26,764 nucleotides of DNA from Clostridiales bacterium (GCA_012842725.1 DUSG01000041.1:1-26764), one strand, 5' to 3'; numbered from the stretch's first letter, positions 1 to 7,707 are shown. The notes: generated by a model not told the origin, from the sequence alone. Made by a program: numbers and translations.

Positions 1-597
1 AGAGGAGACGCTGATGTATTACTGGTTCATTCAAGAAAAGCTGAGGATGAATTTGTAGAACAAGGTTATGGTGTCAACAGAAGAGATGTAATGTATAATT
101 TCTTTTTCCTGGTAGGGCCCAAAGATGACCCTGCAAAGGTGGCGGAGACAAAGGACGCGGTAGCTGCTATGAATGCAATTGCTGAAAGCAAATCCACCTT
201 TATATCCAGAGGAGATGAGTCCGGAACACATAAAAAAGAAAAAGATTTGTGGAAACTTGCTAACATAGAACCTCAAGGCAAAGAATGGTATAAGGAAGTA
301 GGCCAGGGTATGGGTGCGACATTGACCATGGCCAATGAAGAAGGCGCTTACACATTGGTTGACAGCGGAACATGGTATGCTTATCAGGATAAAGTAAACA
401 TGAAGATAGTATTGGAAGGGGACCCGGCCCTGTTTAATCCGTATGGAGTAATTGCCGTAAATCCCGAAAAGCATCCTAACGTAGCATATAATGCAGCAAT
501 GGCATTTATAGAATTTATAACTTCTGAAGAAGGTCAGAAAATAATCGGAGAATATAAGAAGAACGGGTATCAATTATTCGTTCCGGATGCTAAGTAA
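1..597 (+). CDS. tupA: TupA-like tungstate ABC transporter substrate-binding protein, 3' part
   Basis: The frame is open from the first base to the TAA at 595-597, so the N-terminus (signal peptide and first lobe) lies outside the window; 198 codons are visible. The product should be the extracellular lipoprotein or secreted protein that binds tungstate (or molybdate) and delivers it to an ABC permease. Motifs typical of the TupA family are visible: an ADVLLVHS element near the left edge, VMYNFFFLVGP (about residues 30-40) and SRGDESGTHKKE (about 69-80). The family is known to be more selective for tungstate than ModA proteins, and the AOR enzyme downstream at 24093-26219 fits a tungstate supply role. 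No tupB or tupC permease/ATPase gene follows; a hairpin and a repeat element come next, so those genes are upstream or elsewhere. Molybdate rather than tungstate specificity remains possible. Confidence 0.88.
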   Translation, partial: RGDADVLLVHSRKAEDEFVEQGYGVNRRDVMYNFFFLVGPKDDPAKVAETKDAVAAMNAIAESKSTFISRGDESGTHKKEKDLWKLANIEPQGKEWYKEVGQGMGATLTMANEEGAYTLVDSGTWYAYQDKVNMKIVLEGDPALFNPYGVIAVNPEKHPNVAYNAAMAFIEFITSEEGQKIIGEYKKNGYQLFVPDAK

Positions 598-603
598 AGA
601 ATG

Positions 604-630
604 AGCGATGCATGTATTATGCATCGCTTT
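604..630 (+). terminator. Hairpin after tupA, left copy of a duplicated terminator
   Basis: AGCGATGCAT (604-613) pairs perfectly with ATGCATCGCT (619-628) around a 5-nt loop, seven bases after the tupA stop, with a short T run at 628-630. The T tract is cut off by the left end of the repeat element at 631. A nearly identical hairpin with a longer T run lies on the other side of the element at 905-934. Confidence 0.65.
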
Positions 631-903
631 AGACTATAGACAAACTATACTATGCTAGAATGGCATGTATATCTTTGCACTGGTTATGCATTTTGACAGG
701 TCTACTGCTTGCCTTTGGAAAAGTCTTAACGGTGCCAAACGGTCATCCTTGACCTTTGCTTCGCAATAATGGCACCTAAGCCGGCCTCCATGCCGGCTTT
801 ACAGACTTTTCATCAAAGGCTTCGCAGAAGCCTGTTGCCAAAATGCATAAATGTGCACCGATATACAATGCCATTCTGCATTATAGCCCTTTATCTACAG
901 TTT
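631..903. mobile_element. 273-bp foldback (MITE-like) element, copy 1
   Basis: This block is repeated at 10817-11089 at the same length, with roughly nine in ten positions identical by eye. Its ends form an inverted repeat (AGACTATAG at the left, CTACAGTTT at the right; the second copy has a perfect 9-bp pair). The internal sequence continues as an imperfect inverted repeat of roughly 100 bp per arm: for example TGCATTTTG near 690 is answered by CAAAATGCA near 840, and GAAAAGTCT near 718 by AGACTTTTC near 804. A smaller hairpin, AAGCCGGCctccatGCCGGCTT, sits at about 778-799. No transposase is encoded. The duplicated terminator hairpins on either side look like a target-site duplication. It could instead be a structured regulatory RNA element; dissemination as a non-autonomous mobile element is inferred. 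Confidence 0.75.
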
Positions 904-904
904 G

Positions 905-934
905 AAGCGATGCATGATATTATGCATCGCTTTT
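905..934 (+). terminator. Right copy of the duplicated terminator hairpin
   Basis: AAGCGATGCAT (905-915) pairs with ATGCATCGCTT (922-932), followed by T residues to 934. It differs from the 604-630 hairpin by one inserted base in the loop, so the two look like copies of one ancestral tupA terminator split apart by the element. Confidence 0.65.
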
Positions 935-952
935 GCAACATGTATAATAATA

Positions 953-981
953 TTAACTTTTTTATTGTGAAAAGATATAAT
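953..981 (+). promoter_or_regulatory. Probable sigma-70-type promoter of the moeA operon
   Basis: TTAACT at 953-958 and a consensus TATAAT at 976-981 are separated by 17 bp. It lies 28 bp before the moeA start and just outside the repeat element, so the element insertion left the promoter intact. The -35 box matches 4 of 6 consensus bases. Confidence 0.55.
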
Positions 982-1008
982 TTAAGAAAAAGCTATGGAG
1001 GACAAAAT

Positions 1009-2235
1009 ATGAAACTGTTTAATGTCAAAAAGGTTGATGAAGTAAGAAAAATATTGGATGATGTTTTTTCTGATGCATGTAGCAAGTATGAGCTGATTCC
1101 TATTGAGAAAAGTTTAGGAAGGGTAGTATATGAGGATTTATATTCACCTATAGATCTTCCTGAATTCTCAAGAGCTGTTGTTGACGGTTATGCCGTATTG
1201 TCTGATGATACCCATGGTGCAGGCGAAAGCATGCCGGTTTTTTTAAATGTCATAGGCCGAGTGGATATGGGCAAGGCAGCTACTGAATCAGTAAAAAGCT
1301 CCACTGCAATATATGTACCTACAGGTGCTATGATACCTCCGGGAGCAGATGCGGTTGTAATGATAGAATACGTGGAAAATTTAGATGAAAATACTATAGC
1401 GGTTTATACACCTGTAGCACCAGGCCATGGCATCATAAAGAAAGGTGATGACATAAAGAAGGGTCATAAATTGTTATCGAAAGGCAAAAGAATCAGAGCC
1501 AGAGATATCGGGGTATTATCAGCTTTAGGAATAGAATTCATAAAGGTTTATGAAAAGATAAAGGTTTCAGTAATATCAACAGGTGACGAAATTGTCTATC
1601 CTTTTGGGGAAGTTTCTTTTGGCCAGATAAGGGATATAAATACTAATCTGTTATCTGCAATGGCAGAAGAATCAGGCGCTGATGTAAGTTTGAAACTTTT
1701 GGTAAAAGACGATTTTGACCGGCTAAAGGAAGCCATCAACAAAGCCCTCCAGGTTTCAGATATAATTGTGTTATCGGGAGGAAGTTCGGTAGGAGCTAAA
1801 GATATGACGGCTAAAGCGATAGAGTCTTTGGAAGATGGAAAAATTTTTGTTCACGGAGTTGCCGTTAAACCGGGAAAGCCGACTATCATTGGCAAGGTAG
1901 AAAACAAAGCCATATTTGGTCTGCCAGGCCATCCTTCTTCTGCCATGATAATATATAAATTATTTGTAGATTATCTTATACGCAAATATTATTCTATGAA
2001 TGAAGATATAATATATGTTGAGGCTTTATGCAGCGAAAACATACATTCTGAACCTGGCAAAGAAACATATCAGCCTGTAGAGTTGATTGAAAAAGACGGA
2101 ACATATGAAGCAGTACCCATATATGGTAAATCAGCTGCCATATCAAAAATAGCCAAATCAATTGGTTATATTAAAATAGCAGAGAATAAGGAAGGAATCA
2201 AAAAAGGGGAAAAAGTGAGAGTGGCATTGTTTTAA
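1009..2235 (+). CDS. moeA: Molybdopterin molybdotransferase (MoeA)
   Basis: MoeA inserts molybdate or tungstate into adenylated molybdopterin in the cytoplasm, the last common step of cofactor synthesis. The protein has 408 residues, a normal length. Family motifs seen are VVDGYAV (about residues 60-66), PTGAMIPPGADAVVMIE (about 104-120), VISTGDE (about 188-194), LSGGSSVGAKD (about 255-265) and FGLPGHPSSAM (about 303-313). The ATG at 1009 is chosen because GGAGG lies at 997-1001; the frame is open further upstream into the repeat element, but that extension (MAPKPASM...) is repeat-derived and not MoeA-like. It is first in an apparent operon with a second moeA at 2262, moaA and a MOSC gene. 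Two MoeA paralogues in one genome can reflect separate molybdenum and tungsten handling, but the sequence does not show which does which. Confidence 0.93.
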   Translation: MKLFNVKKVDEVRKILDDVFSDACSKYELIPIEKSLGRVVYEDLYSPIDLPEFSRAVVDGYAVLSDDTHGAGESMPVFLNVIGRVDMGKAATESVKSSTAIYVPTGAMIPPGADAVVMIEYVENLDENTIAVYTPVAPGHGIIKKGDDIKKGHKLLSKGKRIRARDIGVLSALGIEFIKVYEKIKVSVISTGDEIVYPFGEVSFGQIRDINTNLLSAMAEESGADVSLKLLVKDDFDRLKEAINKALQVSDIIVLSGGSSVGAKDMTAKAIESLEDGKIFVHGVAVKPGKPTIIGKVENKAIFGLPGHPSSAMIIYKLFVDYLIRKYYSMNEDIIYVEALCSENIHSEPGKETYQPVELIEKDGTYEAVPIYGKSAAISKIAKSIGYIKIAENKEGIKKGEKVRVALF

Positions 2236-2261
2236 ACTTATATGATAAAGGGTGTGATGAG

Positions 2262-4166
2262 ATGGATAGGAACATATATTTAAATACTATGGACGCGGAT
2301 GAAGCTTTGAAGCTTTTTCTGGATAGAAGCGGTTTCAGGAATGAAATAGAAGAAGTGCTTGTTATTCAGTCATTGGGAAGGGTTACTGCGGATGCAGTAT
2401 TTGCTGTTTGTTCATCACCTAATTTTAATGCTTCTGCTATGGATGGTATTGCTGTAAGAGCGAAAGATACTTATGAAGCTTCGGAAGTCAATCCTGTGAT
2501 ACTCAAAAAAGGGCAATATAAGCATGTAGATACGGGAGACCCCATAACCGAGCCTTATGATGCGGTTATAATGATAGAGGATGTTGTTGAAGTGGGAGAA
2601 GGCGATCTTAAAATAATTTCGCCTGTGTTTCCGTGGCAGAATGTAAGGCCCATCGGCGAGGATATAGTGGCAAATGAGATGATTATTCCTTCCAATCATA
2701 TGATAAATCCTGTAGATATAGGAGCCTTGCTGGCAGGCGGAATCATCACCGTAAAAGTGTATAAAAAGCCGACAGTAGGAATAATCCCTACTGGAACGGA
2801 AATTGTCGAACCGGGAGAAAAACTTGAGATTGGAGATATTATAGAATCCAATTCCAGGATGCTTGAAGGACTTGTTGTGGAATATGGAGGAGAACCAAAC
2901 AGATATGCCATAGTTCCGGATGATTATGAACTTCTGAAGACTGCAATAAAAAACGCAGTGAAGGAAAACGATATAGTTGTGATCAACGCAGGTTCCTCTG
3001 CAGGTTCAGAGGATTATACTGCCAGCTTAGTGAAAGATATGGGAGAATTGATAGTCCATGGGATAGCTACAAAGCCCGGTAAACCTGTTGTACTGGGATT
3101 CATAGAAAATAAGCCTGTAATGGGAGTGCCTGGATACCCGGTATCGGCTTGGGTTGTGTTTGAGATATTTGCAAAGCCTTTAATAAAAAGATGGGCAGGT
3201 ATGCCTGTAAAACAGGAAAAGAAGGTGGAAGCGGTACTTTCAAAAAGGCTTGTTTCATCCCTGAAAAATAAGGAATTTGTAAGGGTGAAATTGGGTAAAG
3301 TGAATGACAACCTGATTGCTACTCCATTGGACAGAGGAGCAGGAATCACCATGTCTCTGGTGAGGGCAGACGGAATATTGGAGGTTCCTCAAAGCTGTGA
3401 GGGATATGAAGCCGGGCAAAAAGTCAACATAAAGCTTCTGAAAGATTTGGAGGATATTCAGAATACCATAGTTTCCATAGGAAGCCATGACCTTATAATG
3501 GACATTATAGGCAACATGATTCATAGGAAGAATTCTGCTTTTAATCTTTCTTCCTCCCATGTAGGAAGCATGGCAGGTTTAATGGCTCTCAAAAGAGGAG
3601 AAGCCCATATGGCTCCCATACATCTGTTGGATGAAAAAACCGGAACATACAATATAGAATATATAAAAAGATATTTAGGTAACATGGATATCGTTCTGAT
3701 AAAAGGTGTAAAAAGGATTCAGGGTATAATGACCAAGAAGAATAATCCCAAAGGTATTAAGAGCATAGAAGATCTGGCAAGAGATGACATACAATTTGTC
3801 AATCGTCAAAAAGGTGCAGGAACGAGGATACTGACAGATTATCTACTGAAAAACGCCGGTATTGATACTGAAAAAATCAATGGTTATCGAAGGGAAATGA
3901 CAACCCATATGGCAGTGGCTGCAGCTATCGCCTCAGGATCAGCGGATGTAGGTGTAGGAGTCTATTCAGCGGCAAAAGCTATGGACTTGGATTTTATTCC
4001 CATAGGAGAAGAGGAATATGATTTTGCAATTCCCGCAGCTTTTCTTAATGAAATTATGATAAAATTATTTATAGATGTCATAACATCCATGGAGTTTAAA
4101 GATTATCTTGAACAAATGGGAGGTTATGGAACAGAGAATACAGGACAGATTATCAAGTGTACTTAA
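2262..4166 (+). CDS. MoeA-like molybdotransferase fused to a PBP-like domain
   Basis: A 634-residue two-domain protein. Residues 1 to about 395 are a full MoeA domain with SAMDGIAVRAKD (about 59-70), IIPTGTEIVEPGE (about 173-185), VINAGSSAGSEDYT (about 244-257) and GVPGYPVSAWVV (about 287-298). From about residue 405 to the end is a periplasmic-binding-protein-like domain (PBP-like family associated with MoeA/ModE-type proteins), with SSSHVGSMAGLMALKRGEAH near 430-450 and NRQKGAGTRILTDYLL near 520-536. There is no signal peptide, so the binding domain acts in the cytoplasm, perhaps sensing or channelling an oxyanion or the cofactor. It starts 26 bp after moeA with a GGGTGTGATG region ahead of the ATG. 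This fusion architecture is known in anaerobic bacteria and archaea; its exact role is not settled. Confidence 0.88.
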   Translation: MDRNIYLNTMDADEALKLFLDRSGFRNEIEEVLVIQSLGRVTADAVFAVCSSPNFNASAMDGIAVRAKDTYEASEVNPVILKKGQYKHVDTGDPITEPYDAVIMIEDVVEVGEGDLKIISPVFPWQNVRPIGEDIVANEMIIPSNHMINPVDIGALLAGGIITVKVYKKPTVGIIPTGTEIVEPGEKLEIGDIIESNSRMLEGLVVEYGGEPNRYAIVPDDYELLKTAIKNAVKENDIVVINAGSSAGSEDYTASLVKDMGELIVHGIATKPGKPVVLGFIENKPVMGVPGYPVSAWVVFEIFAKPLIKRWAGMPVKQEKKVEAVLSKRLVSSLKNKEFVRVKLGKVNDNLIATPLDRGAGITMSLVRADGILEVPQSCEGYEAGQKVNIKLLKDLEDIQNTIVSIGSHDLIMDIIGNMIHRKNSAFNLSSSHVGSMAGLMALKRGEAHMAPIHLLDEKTGTYNIEYIKRYLGNMDIVLIKGVKRIQGIMTKKNNPKGIKSIEDLARDDIQFVNRQKGAGTRILTDYLLKNAGIDTEKINGYRREMTTHMAVAAAIASGSADVGVGVYSAAKAMDLDFIPIGEEEYDFAIPAAFLNEIMIKLFIDVITSMEFKDYLEQMGGYGTENTGQIIKCT

Positions 4167-4184
4167 AGAAGGATGGTTGAAAGG

Positions 4185-5144
4185 ATGAGAGATAAATACG
4201 GCAGGAATATTGAATACCTGAGGATTTCGCTTACCGATCGATGCAACTTGCGTTGCAAGTATTGCATGCCGGAGGAAGGAATACATGATAAAAAATCACA
4301 TAATGAGATAATGACCCTTGAAGAAATATATGAGGTAGTAAAGATAAGCACCGAGTTAGGAGTATGGAAAGTCCGCTTGACGGGAGGAGAACCTTTAACC
4401 CGTCTTGGCGTTACCGGTTTGATAGAGAAAATTGCCAAACTGGACAAAATCAAAGACGTAAGCATGACAACAAATGCGGTGCTTCTGAAAAAATACGCCA
4501 AAGAGTTGAAAGAGGCAGGTCTTAAGAGGGTAAACATAAGTTTGGATACTCTGAAAGAAGAAAAATACAATGAAATTACCCGTTTAGGTTCTCTTAGAGA
4601 TGTGTTGGAAGGACTGGAAGAAGCTAAGAAAGTAGGACTTCTGCCCATAAAGATTAACACGGTATTAATCAACGGATTTAATGATGATGAAATAGAAGAA
4701 TTTGTTGAGCTTACGAGAAATGAAGATATTGAAGTGAGATTTATCGAACTGATGCCAATAGGTCAAACCGCTGACTGGGCAAAGGAACACTTTATTCCCA
4801 ACACTGTAGTGTTGGAAAAGATTAAAGAACTGGAACCTGTAGAAATATGGGACAAGTCCAGTCCTGCCAGATACTATATGTTGCCCGGAGGGAAAGGAAA
4901 AGTGGGTCTTATCAATCCCATAAGCCATCAATTCTGCGGCAACTGCAACCGTCTGAGACTTACTGCTGACGGAAGGATTAAGCCCTGTCTCCATTCTGAT
5001 GAGGAGATAAATGTTTTAAAAACAATGAGAGAAGGAGGAGACGTAAGGGAAGTTTTAATAAACTCCATATTGTCAAAACCCATGAGACATCATCTCAATG
5101 AAGGAGAAACAATACGACGAAACATGGTGCGTATAGGAGGGTAA
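4185..5144 (+). CDS. moaA: GTP 3',8-cyclase (MoaA)
   Basis: MoaA is the radical-SAM enzyme that cyclises GTP to begin molybdopterin synthesis. Reading from 4185 the protein has 319 residues. The radical-SAM cluster is C20-x3-C24-x2-C27 in TDRCNLRCKYC, and the C-terminal second cluster is C251-x2-C254-x13-C268. The protein ends in Gly-Gly, and that tail is functionally important in MoaA. TGGEPLTR (about residues 66-73) is the SAM-binding glycine region. I prefer the ATG at 4185 because AGAAGG lies about 11 bp upstream and most relatives begin with a short M-x-D-x-YGR; the ATG at 4173 in the same frame would add four residues. It is 18 bp (or 6 bp) after the MoeA-PBP gene, in the same operon. 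moaC, moaE and mogA are not in the window. Confidence 0.94.
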   Translation: MRDKYGRNIEYLRISLTDRCNLRCKYCMPEEGIHDKKSHNEIMTLEEIYEVVKISTELGVWKVRLTGGEPLTRLGVTGLIEKIAKLDKIKDVSMTTNAVLLKKYAKELKEAGLKRVNISLDTLKEEKYNEITRLGSLRDVLEGLEEAKKVGLLPIKINTVLINGFNDDEIEEFVELTRNEDIEVRFIELMPIGQTADWAKEHFIPNTVVLEKIKELEPVEIWDKSSPARYYMLPGGKGKVGLINPISHQFCGNCNRLRLTADGRIKPCLHSDEEINVLKTMREGGDVREVLINSILSKPMRHHLNEGETIRRNMVRIGG

Positions 5145-5178
5145 ACAATATTTATAAAAAACATAAGGAGCGTGTGTT

Positions 5179-5616
5179 ATGGAAGGTAAAGTAATAGCCG
5201 TAAACAGAAGCGAAAAAAAGGGAGTACCCAAAACTCCTATAGAAGAAGGATATTTCAAAGTGGATCACGGACTGGTAGGAGATGCTCATGCAGGTAATTG
5301 GCATAGACAGGTGAGCCTTCTCGGCATTGAAAGTATAAATAAGATGAAGGCTTTAGGAATAGAAGGATTATGTACCGGAAAATTTGCTGAGAATATTACC
5401 ACTGAAGGTATAAAACTGTATGAACTGCCTGTAGGTACTAAGCTTCAAATCGGTGATACCATTCAGGAAGTCACTCAGATAGGCAAGGAATGTCACGTAG
5501 GCTGTGCCATATTTCACCAGGTTGGTGACTGCATAATGCCTAGGGAAGGAATTTTCACAAGAGTTTTGAAAGAGGGAATCGTAAAACCGGGTGATGTTAT
5601 TAAAGTTATCGAATAG
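5179..5616 (+). CDS. MOSC-domain protein
   Basis: A 145-residue stand-alone MOSC domain. MOSC domains occur in molybdenum-cofactor sulfurases and in mARC/YiiM-type enzymes and bind or transfer sulfur or cofactor through a conserved cysteine. Here the candidates are C105 and C109 in GKECHVGC. The N-terminal GLVGDAHAGNWHRQVSLL (about residues 31-48) is the standard MOSC signature. The start is supported by AAGGAG about 9 bp upstream. It follows moaA by 34 bp and is the last gene of the Moco operon before the terminator at 5646-5669. In related bacteria such proteins are often fused to MogA; no MogA domain is present here. The reaction is unknown. Confidence 0.85.
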   Translation: MEGKVIAVNRSEKKGVPKTPIEEGYFKVDHGLVGDAHAGNWHRQVSLLGIESINKMKALGIEGLCTGKFAENITTEGIKLYELPVGTKLQIGDTIQEVTQIGKECHVGCAIFHQVGDCIMPREGIFTRVLKEGIVKPGDVIKVIE

Positions 5617-5645
5617 ATAAAATGAATAAAGTGAAGATGGCAATC

Positions 5646-5669
5646 ATGCGGGGCGAAAGCCCCGCATTT
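5646..5669. terminator. Strong terminator between converging genes
   Basis: ATGCGGGGC (5646-5654) and GCCCCGCAT (5659-5667) form a perfect 9-bp stem closed by a GAAA tetraloop. T residues follow at 5667-5669 on the + strand. It lies between the MOSC gene (+) and the small membrane-protein gene (-) and probably serves both directions; the T tract is short. Confidence 0.8.
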
Positions 5670-5674
5670 CCAAT

Positions 5675-5872
5675 CTAAGATCTTCCGTTTTGAAGAAGGT
5701 CTATGCTGCCAAGGACAATATGAGCCAGGCCTAAGCCAATAAGGCCTGCACCTATTGCTACTCTAGTATCCCTTTTGGTCATGCCATGCCTACGCATGTC
5801 TCGGACCCTCATTGCGGTACCTGCAGCCGTAACGGCAGTACCTAATACTGTAGGGATTAATCCTTCGCGCAT
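5675..5872 (-). CDS. Small conserved membrane-associated protein
   Basis: A 65-residue protein. On the minus strand AGGAGG lies six bases before the ATG at 5872, which fixes the start; the frame is open slightly further upstream to a TTG that would sit inside the ribosome binding site. Two hydrophobic, Gly/Ala-rich stretches (about residues 5-20 and 38-56) flank a basic segment RVRDMRRHGMTKRDTR. This predicts a two-helix membrane protein with a positively charged loop. I recognise it only as a small conserved hypothetical of the clostridial type. No function can be given. It is a single-gene unit ending at the shared terminator. Confidence 0.75.
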   Translation of the reverse strand: MREGLIPTVLGTAVTAAGTAMRVRDMRRHGMTKRDTRVAIGAGLIGLGLAHIVLGSIDLLQNGRS

Positions 5873-6106
5873 AAAAAACCTCCTCAATATGAAGATTTAG
5901 ATTTGAAGGTAGTTTTTGATATTTTGATTGATAATATACGGCTTGAAGGAAATAAAAAAAGGCAATAATTGCTTCAAGTATTGACTGAATTTGAAAATGC
6001 GTAGATTATTGACAGATGATTTAAGATTTGTATTTATGCTATGAAATGTCCAAAACCTGTGGTAAAATCTAGGTTGATAAAACAATGAACAGAAGGAGAA
6101 TAGCAA

Positions 6107-6520
6107 ATGAAAATCGTGATAATAGACGGACAAGGAGGAAAAATGGGGAAGATGATAGTGGAACAGTTGAAAAAAGACTATCCTTCCCTTGAATTGATAG
6201 CCATCGGTACAAACAGTATAGCCACTGCTGCCATGATGAAGGCAGGGGCTGATTATGGAGCAACAGGAGAAAATCCTGTGATAGTTGCTAGCAAAGATGC
6301 TGACATCATTATAGGCCCCATAGGTATTATAATAGCGGATTCCATGCTGGGAGAGGTTACTCCTGCCATGGCAACGGCCATCGGTCAGAGCAAAGCCGCA
6401 AAGATATTGATTCCGGTAAACAAATGCAATACTCATATTGTAGGTTCACAAGATTTACCCATGTCAGATTACATAAAACTTGCAGTAGATTCGGTTAAGA
6501 CCGTCATAGGGGACATTTAA
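6107..6520 (+). CDS. DUF3842 family protein
   Basis: A 137-residue protein beginning MKIVIIDGQGGKMGKMI, a Rossmann-like nucleotide-binding start, followed by alternating strand/helix segments and a glycine-rich ASKDADIIIGPIGIII region (about residues 65-80). C106 lies in PVNKCNTH. This pattern matches the uncharacterised DUF3842 family, common in Clostridia. AGAAGGAG precedes the ATG at the usual distance. Its 3' end overlaps the converging kinase gene by 17 bp (6504-6520), and only a weak hairpin (GACATT/AATGTC, 6512-6530) lies there. The 219-bp upstream gap to the divergent small gene contains TTGACA near 6010 but no convincing -10 box. Function unknown. Confidence 0.82.
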   Translation: MKIVIIDGQGGKMGKMIVEQLKKDYPSLELIAIGTNSIATAAMMKAGADYGATGENPVIVASKDADIIIGPIGIIIADSMLGEVTPAMATAIGQSKAAKILIPVNKCNTHIVGSQDLPMSDYIKLAVDSVKTVIGDI

Positions 6521-7085
6521 GAACAATGTCGCATATTTCAGCGATTCTCATTTCACTGAAATAGAGGTTTTCTAAAGGTATCCATTCCTGAAGAAAACGT
6601 TTCAGCATATATTCTCCGCTTCTTTGGAGAATTCTCTGTTTTTGCAATTCAGCATCTATGCTCATAAAGATTTTTAAATCATATTCTCCCCTCAATGAAG
6701 GGTGCATTGAATAAACGCCCTCGATAATGTTTAATTTTTTGGGGGAGACTTTGATGTAATCTGTCAGTCTCCCTACTTTACAATCATATATTTGATACTT
6801 AAATTCTATATTTTTTCTGATATTGTCCAATACCTCTTCTTTGAAACGCTCATAATCAACATTGCCACCCACTTCCTTCATCCTTTCCGGTGTCCTTTGT
6901 TCCGGACGAAGAAAAAAGTGATCCATGTGAAAAACATTGGAATCATAAATACTCTCCAATTCTTTTGCAAGGGAGCTCTTACCGCTGCCGCTGTTGCCGT
7001 CTATTGCCACTATGACGGTATGTTTTTTTTCAAGCAGATCATCGATTCTTGCCAATAGTTCAGGATATTTTTCTTTTAATTTCAA
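6504..7085 (-). CDS. P-loop kinase of the uridine kinase-like family
   Basis: A 193-residue cytoplasmic protein with a Walker A motif DGNSGSGKSS at residues 29-38, VFHMDHFFLRPEQRT (about 51-65) resembling the substrate-binding segment of uridine/pantothenate-type kinases, and NIIEGVYSMHP (about 119-129) as the Walker B-like region. It probably phosphorylates a nucleoside, vitamin or precursor. The gene starts three bases after the ECF S-component stop, so the two are co-transcribed, which suggests the kinase traps the imported compound. The substrate is not readable from the sequence; annotation as uridine kinase would be by family only. Its 3' end overlaps the DUF3842 gene on the other strand. 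Confidence 0.82.
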   Translation of the reverse strand: MKLKEKYPELLARIDDLLEKKHTVIVAIDGNSGSGKSSLAKELESIYDSNVFHMDHFFLRPEQRTPERMKEVGGNVDYERFKEEVLDNIRKNIEFKYQIYDCKVGRLTDYIKVSPKKLNIIEGVYSMHPSLRGEYDLKIFMSIDAELQKQRILQRSGEYMLKRFLQEWIPLENLYFSEMRIAEICDIVLKCPL

Positions 7086-7088
7086 TAT

Positions 7089-7613
7089 CTAAGACATCCT
7101 TTCCAGAAAGTTGCTTTTCTCAAGGGTTTTATATATTAGAGGTATCAGTATTAGTTGTATTATGATGCCGGGCAGCGCTGTTATGAAAGCTCCTGATATA
7201 AACATAGACCAAGTGTAGGCTTTCCCGGACAGACTGAGCAAAATAACATTAGCTATACCCAATACGGCTCGACCTGATAGCATAGCACTGATGAGTGAGG
7301 CAAATATGTTGTTGCTCTTTCTTGATTGCCGTCCGAATACAGCACCATAGGTGGCAAGTTCCAAAGCCATTGAAACGGCAACGGGATAAAGGGGAGGCAT
7401 ACCTGTCACGAAACTGGAAATCAACGGAACTAAAATTCCTGAAGCAAGGCCGTAACTCCAGCCACATACAAGACCGCATAAAAGAACAGGTATGTGCATT
7501 GGGAGAAATACGGAGCCCGACAAAGAGAAGGTATGGAAGATCGTGGGCAATACTACACCCATAGCTGTAAATAGTCCTGCAAGAACCAGTTTTAATGTAG
7601 ATGTTCTTTTCAT
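7089..7613 (-). CDS. ECF-type vitamin transporter S component
   Basis: A 174-residue integral membrane protein with about five or six hydrophobic segments, an N-terminal LVLAGLFTAMGVVLPTIFH helix and conserved HIPVLLCGLVCG (about residues 40-51) and TGMPPLYPVAVSMALELATYG (split around 68-90) typical of energy-coupling-factor substrate-binding subunits. These proteins bind a vitamin or precursor and work with EcfA1/A2/T modules encoded elsewhere. GGAGG at 7621-7625 sits seven bases before the ATG at 7613. Upstream is a good promoter and a leader with nested hairpins and a T tract directly before the ribosome binding site, which suggests ligand-controlled attenuation. The substrate is unknown. 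Confidence 0.85.
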   Translation of the reverse strand: MKRTSTLKLVLAGLFTAMGVVLPTIFHTFSLSGSVFLPMHIPVLLCGLVCGWSYGLASGILVPLISSFVTGMPPLYPVAVSMALELATYGAVFGRQSRKSNNIFASLISAMLSGRAVLGIANVILLSLSGKAYTWSMFISGAFITALPGIIIQLILIPLIYKTLEKSNFLERMS

Positions 7614-7627
7614 GTCATTCCCTCCAA

Positions 7628-7707
7628 AAACAAAAATACCACAAAATTAATGCCTTCCTTAAGAAGGCATATACCTTCGTGGTATACTAGGTCAACTTCT
7701 GTTGACA
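7628..7707 (-). promoter_or_regulatory. Structured 5' leader of the ECF S-component operon, candidate riboswitch/attenuator
   Basis: On the minus strand the leader first forms GTCAAC-AGAA-GTTGAC (7692-7707). An outer stem then joins ATACCAC (complement of 7679-7685) to GTGGTAT (complement of 7636-7642), enclosing a perfect 8-bp hairpin ATGCCTTC/GAAGGCAT (7650-7657 with 7663-7670). The outer stem runs straight into TTTTTGTTTTT and then the GGAGGG ribosome binding site. That layout is typical of a regulated intrinsic terminator. I could not match it to TPP, THF, preQ1, FMN or other classes I know. Confidence 0.5.

Noticed and set aside
631..903. Repeat element as a group II intron or an IS with transposase
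   Set aside because: At 273 bp with no reverse transcriptase or transposase frame it can only be non-autonomous; the inverted-repeat ends and duplicated flanks fit a MITE-like element better.
769..1008. N-terminal extension of MoeA starting MAPKPASM...
   Set aside because: It is translated from the 273-bp repeat element; the same peptide start appears in the second copy at 10955, and a good ribosome binding site supports the start at 1009.
7628..7707. Identification of the ECF leader as a TPP, THF or preQ1 riboswitch
   Set aside because: None of the conserved core sequences of these classes that I can recall is present, so only an unassigned structured leader is reported.
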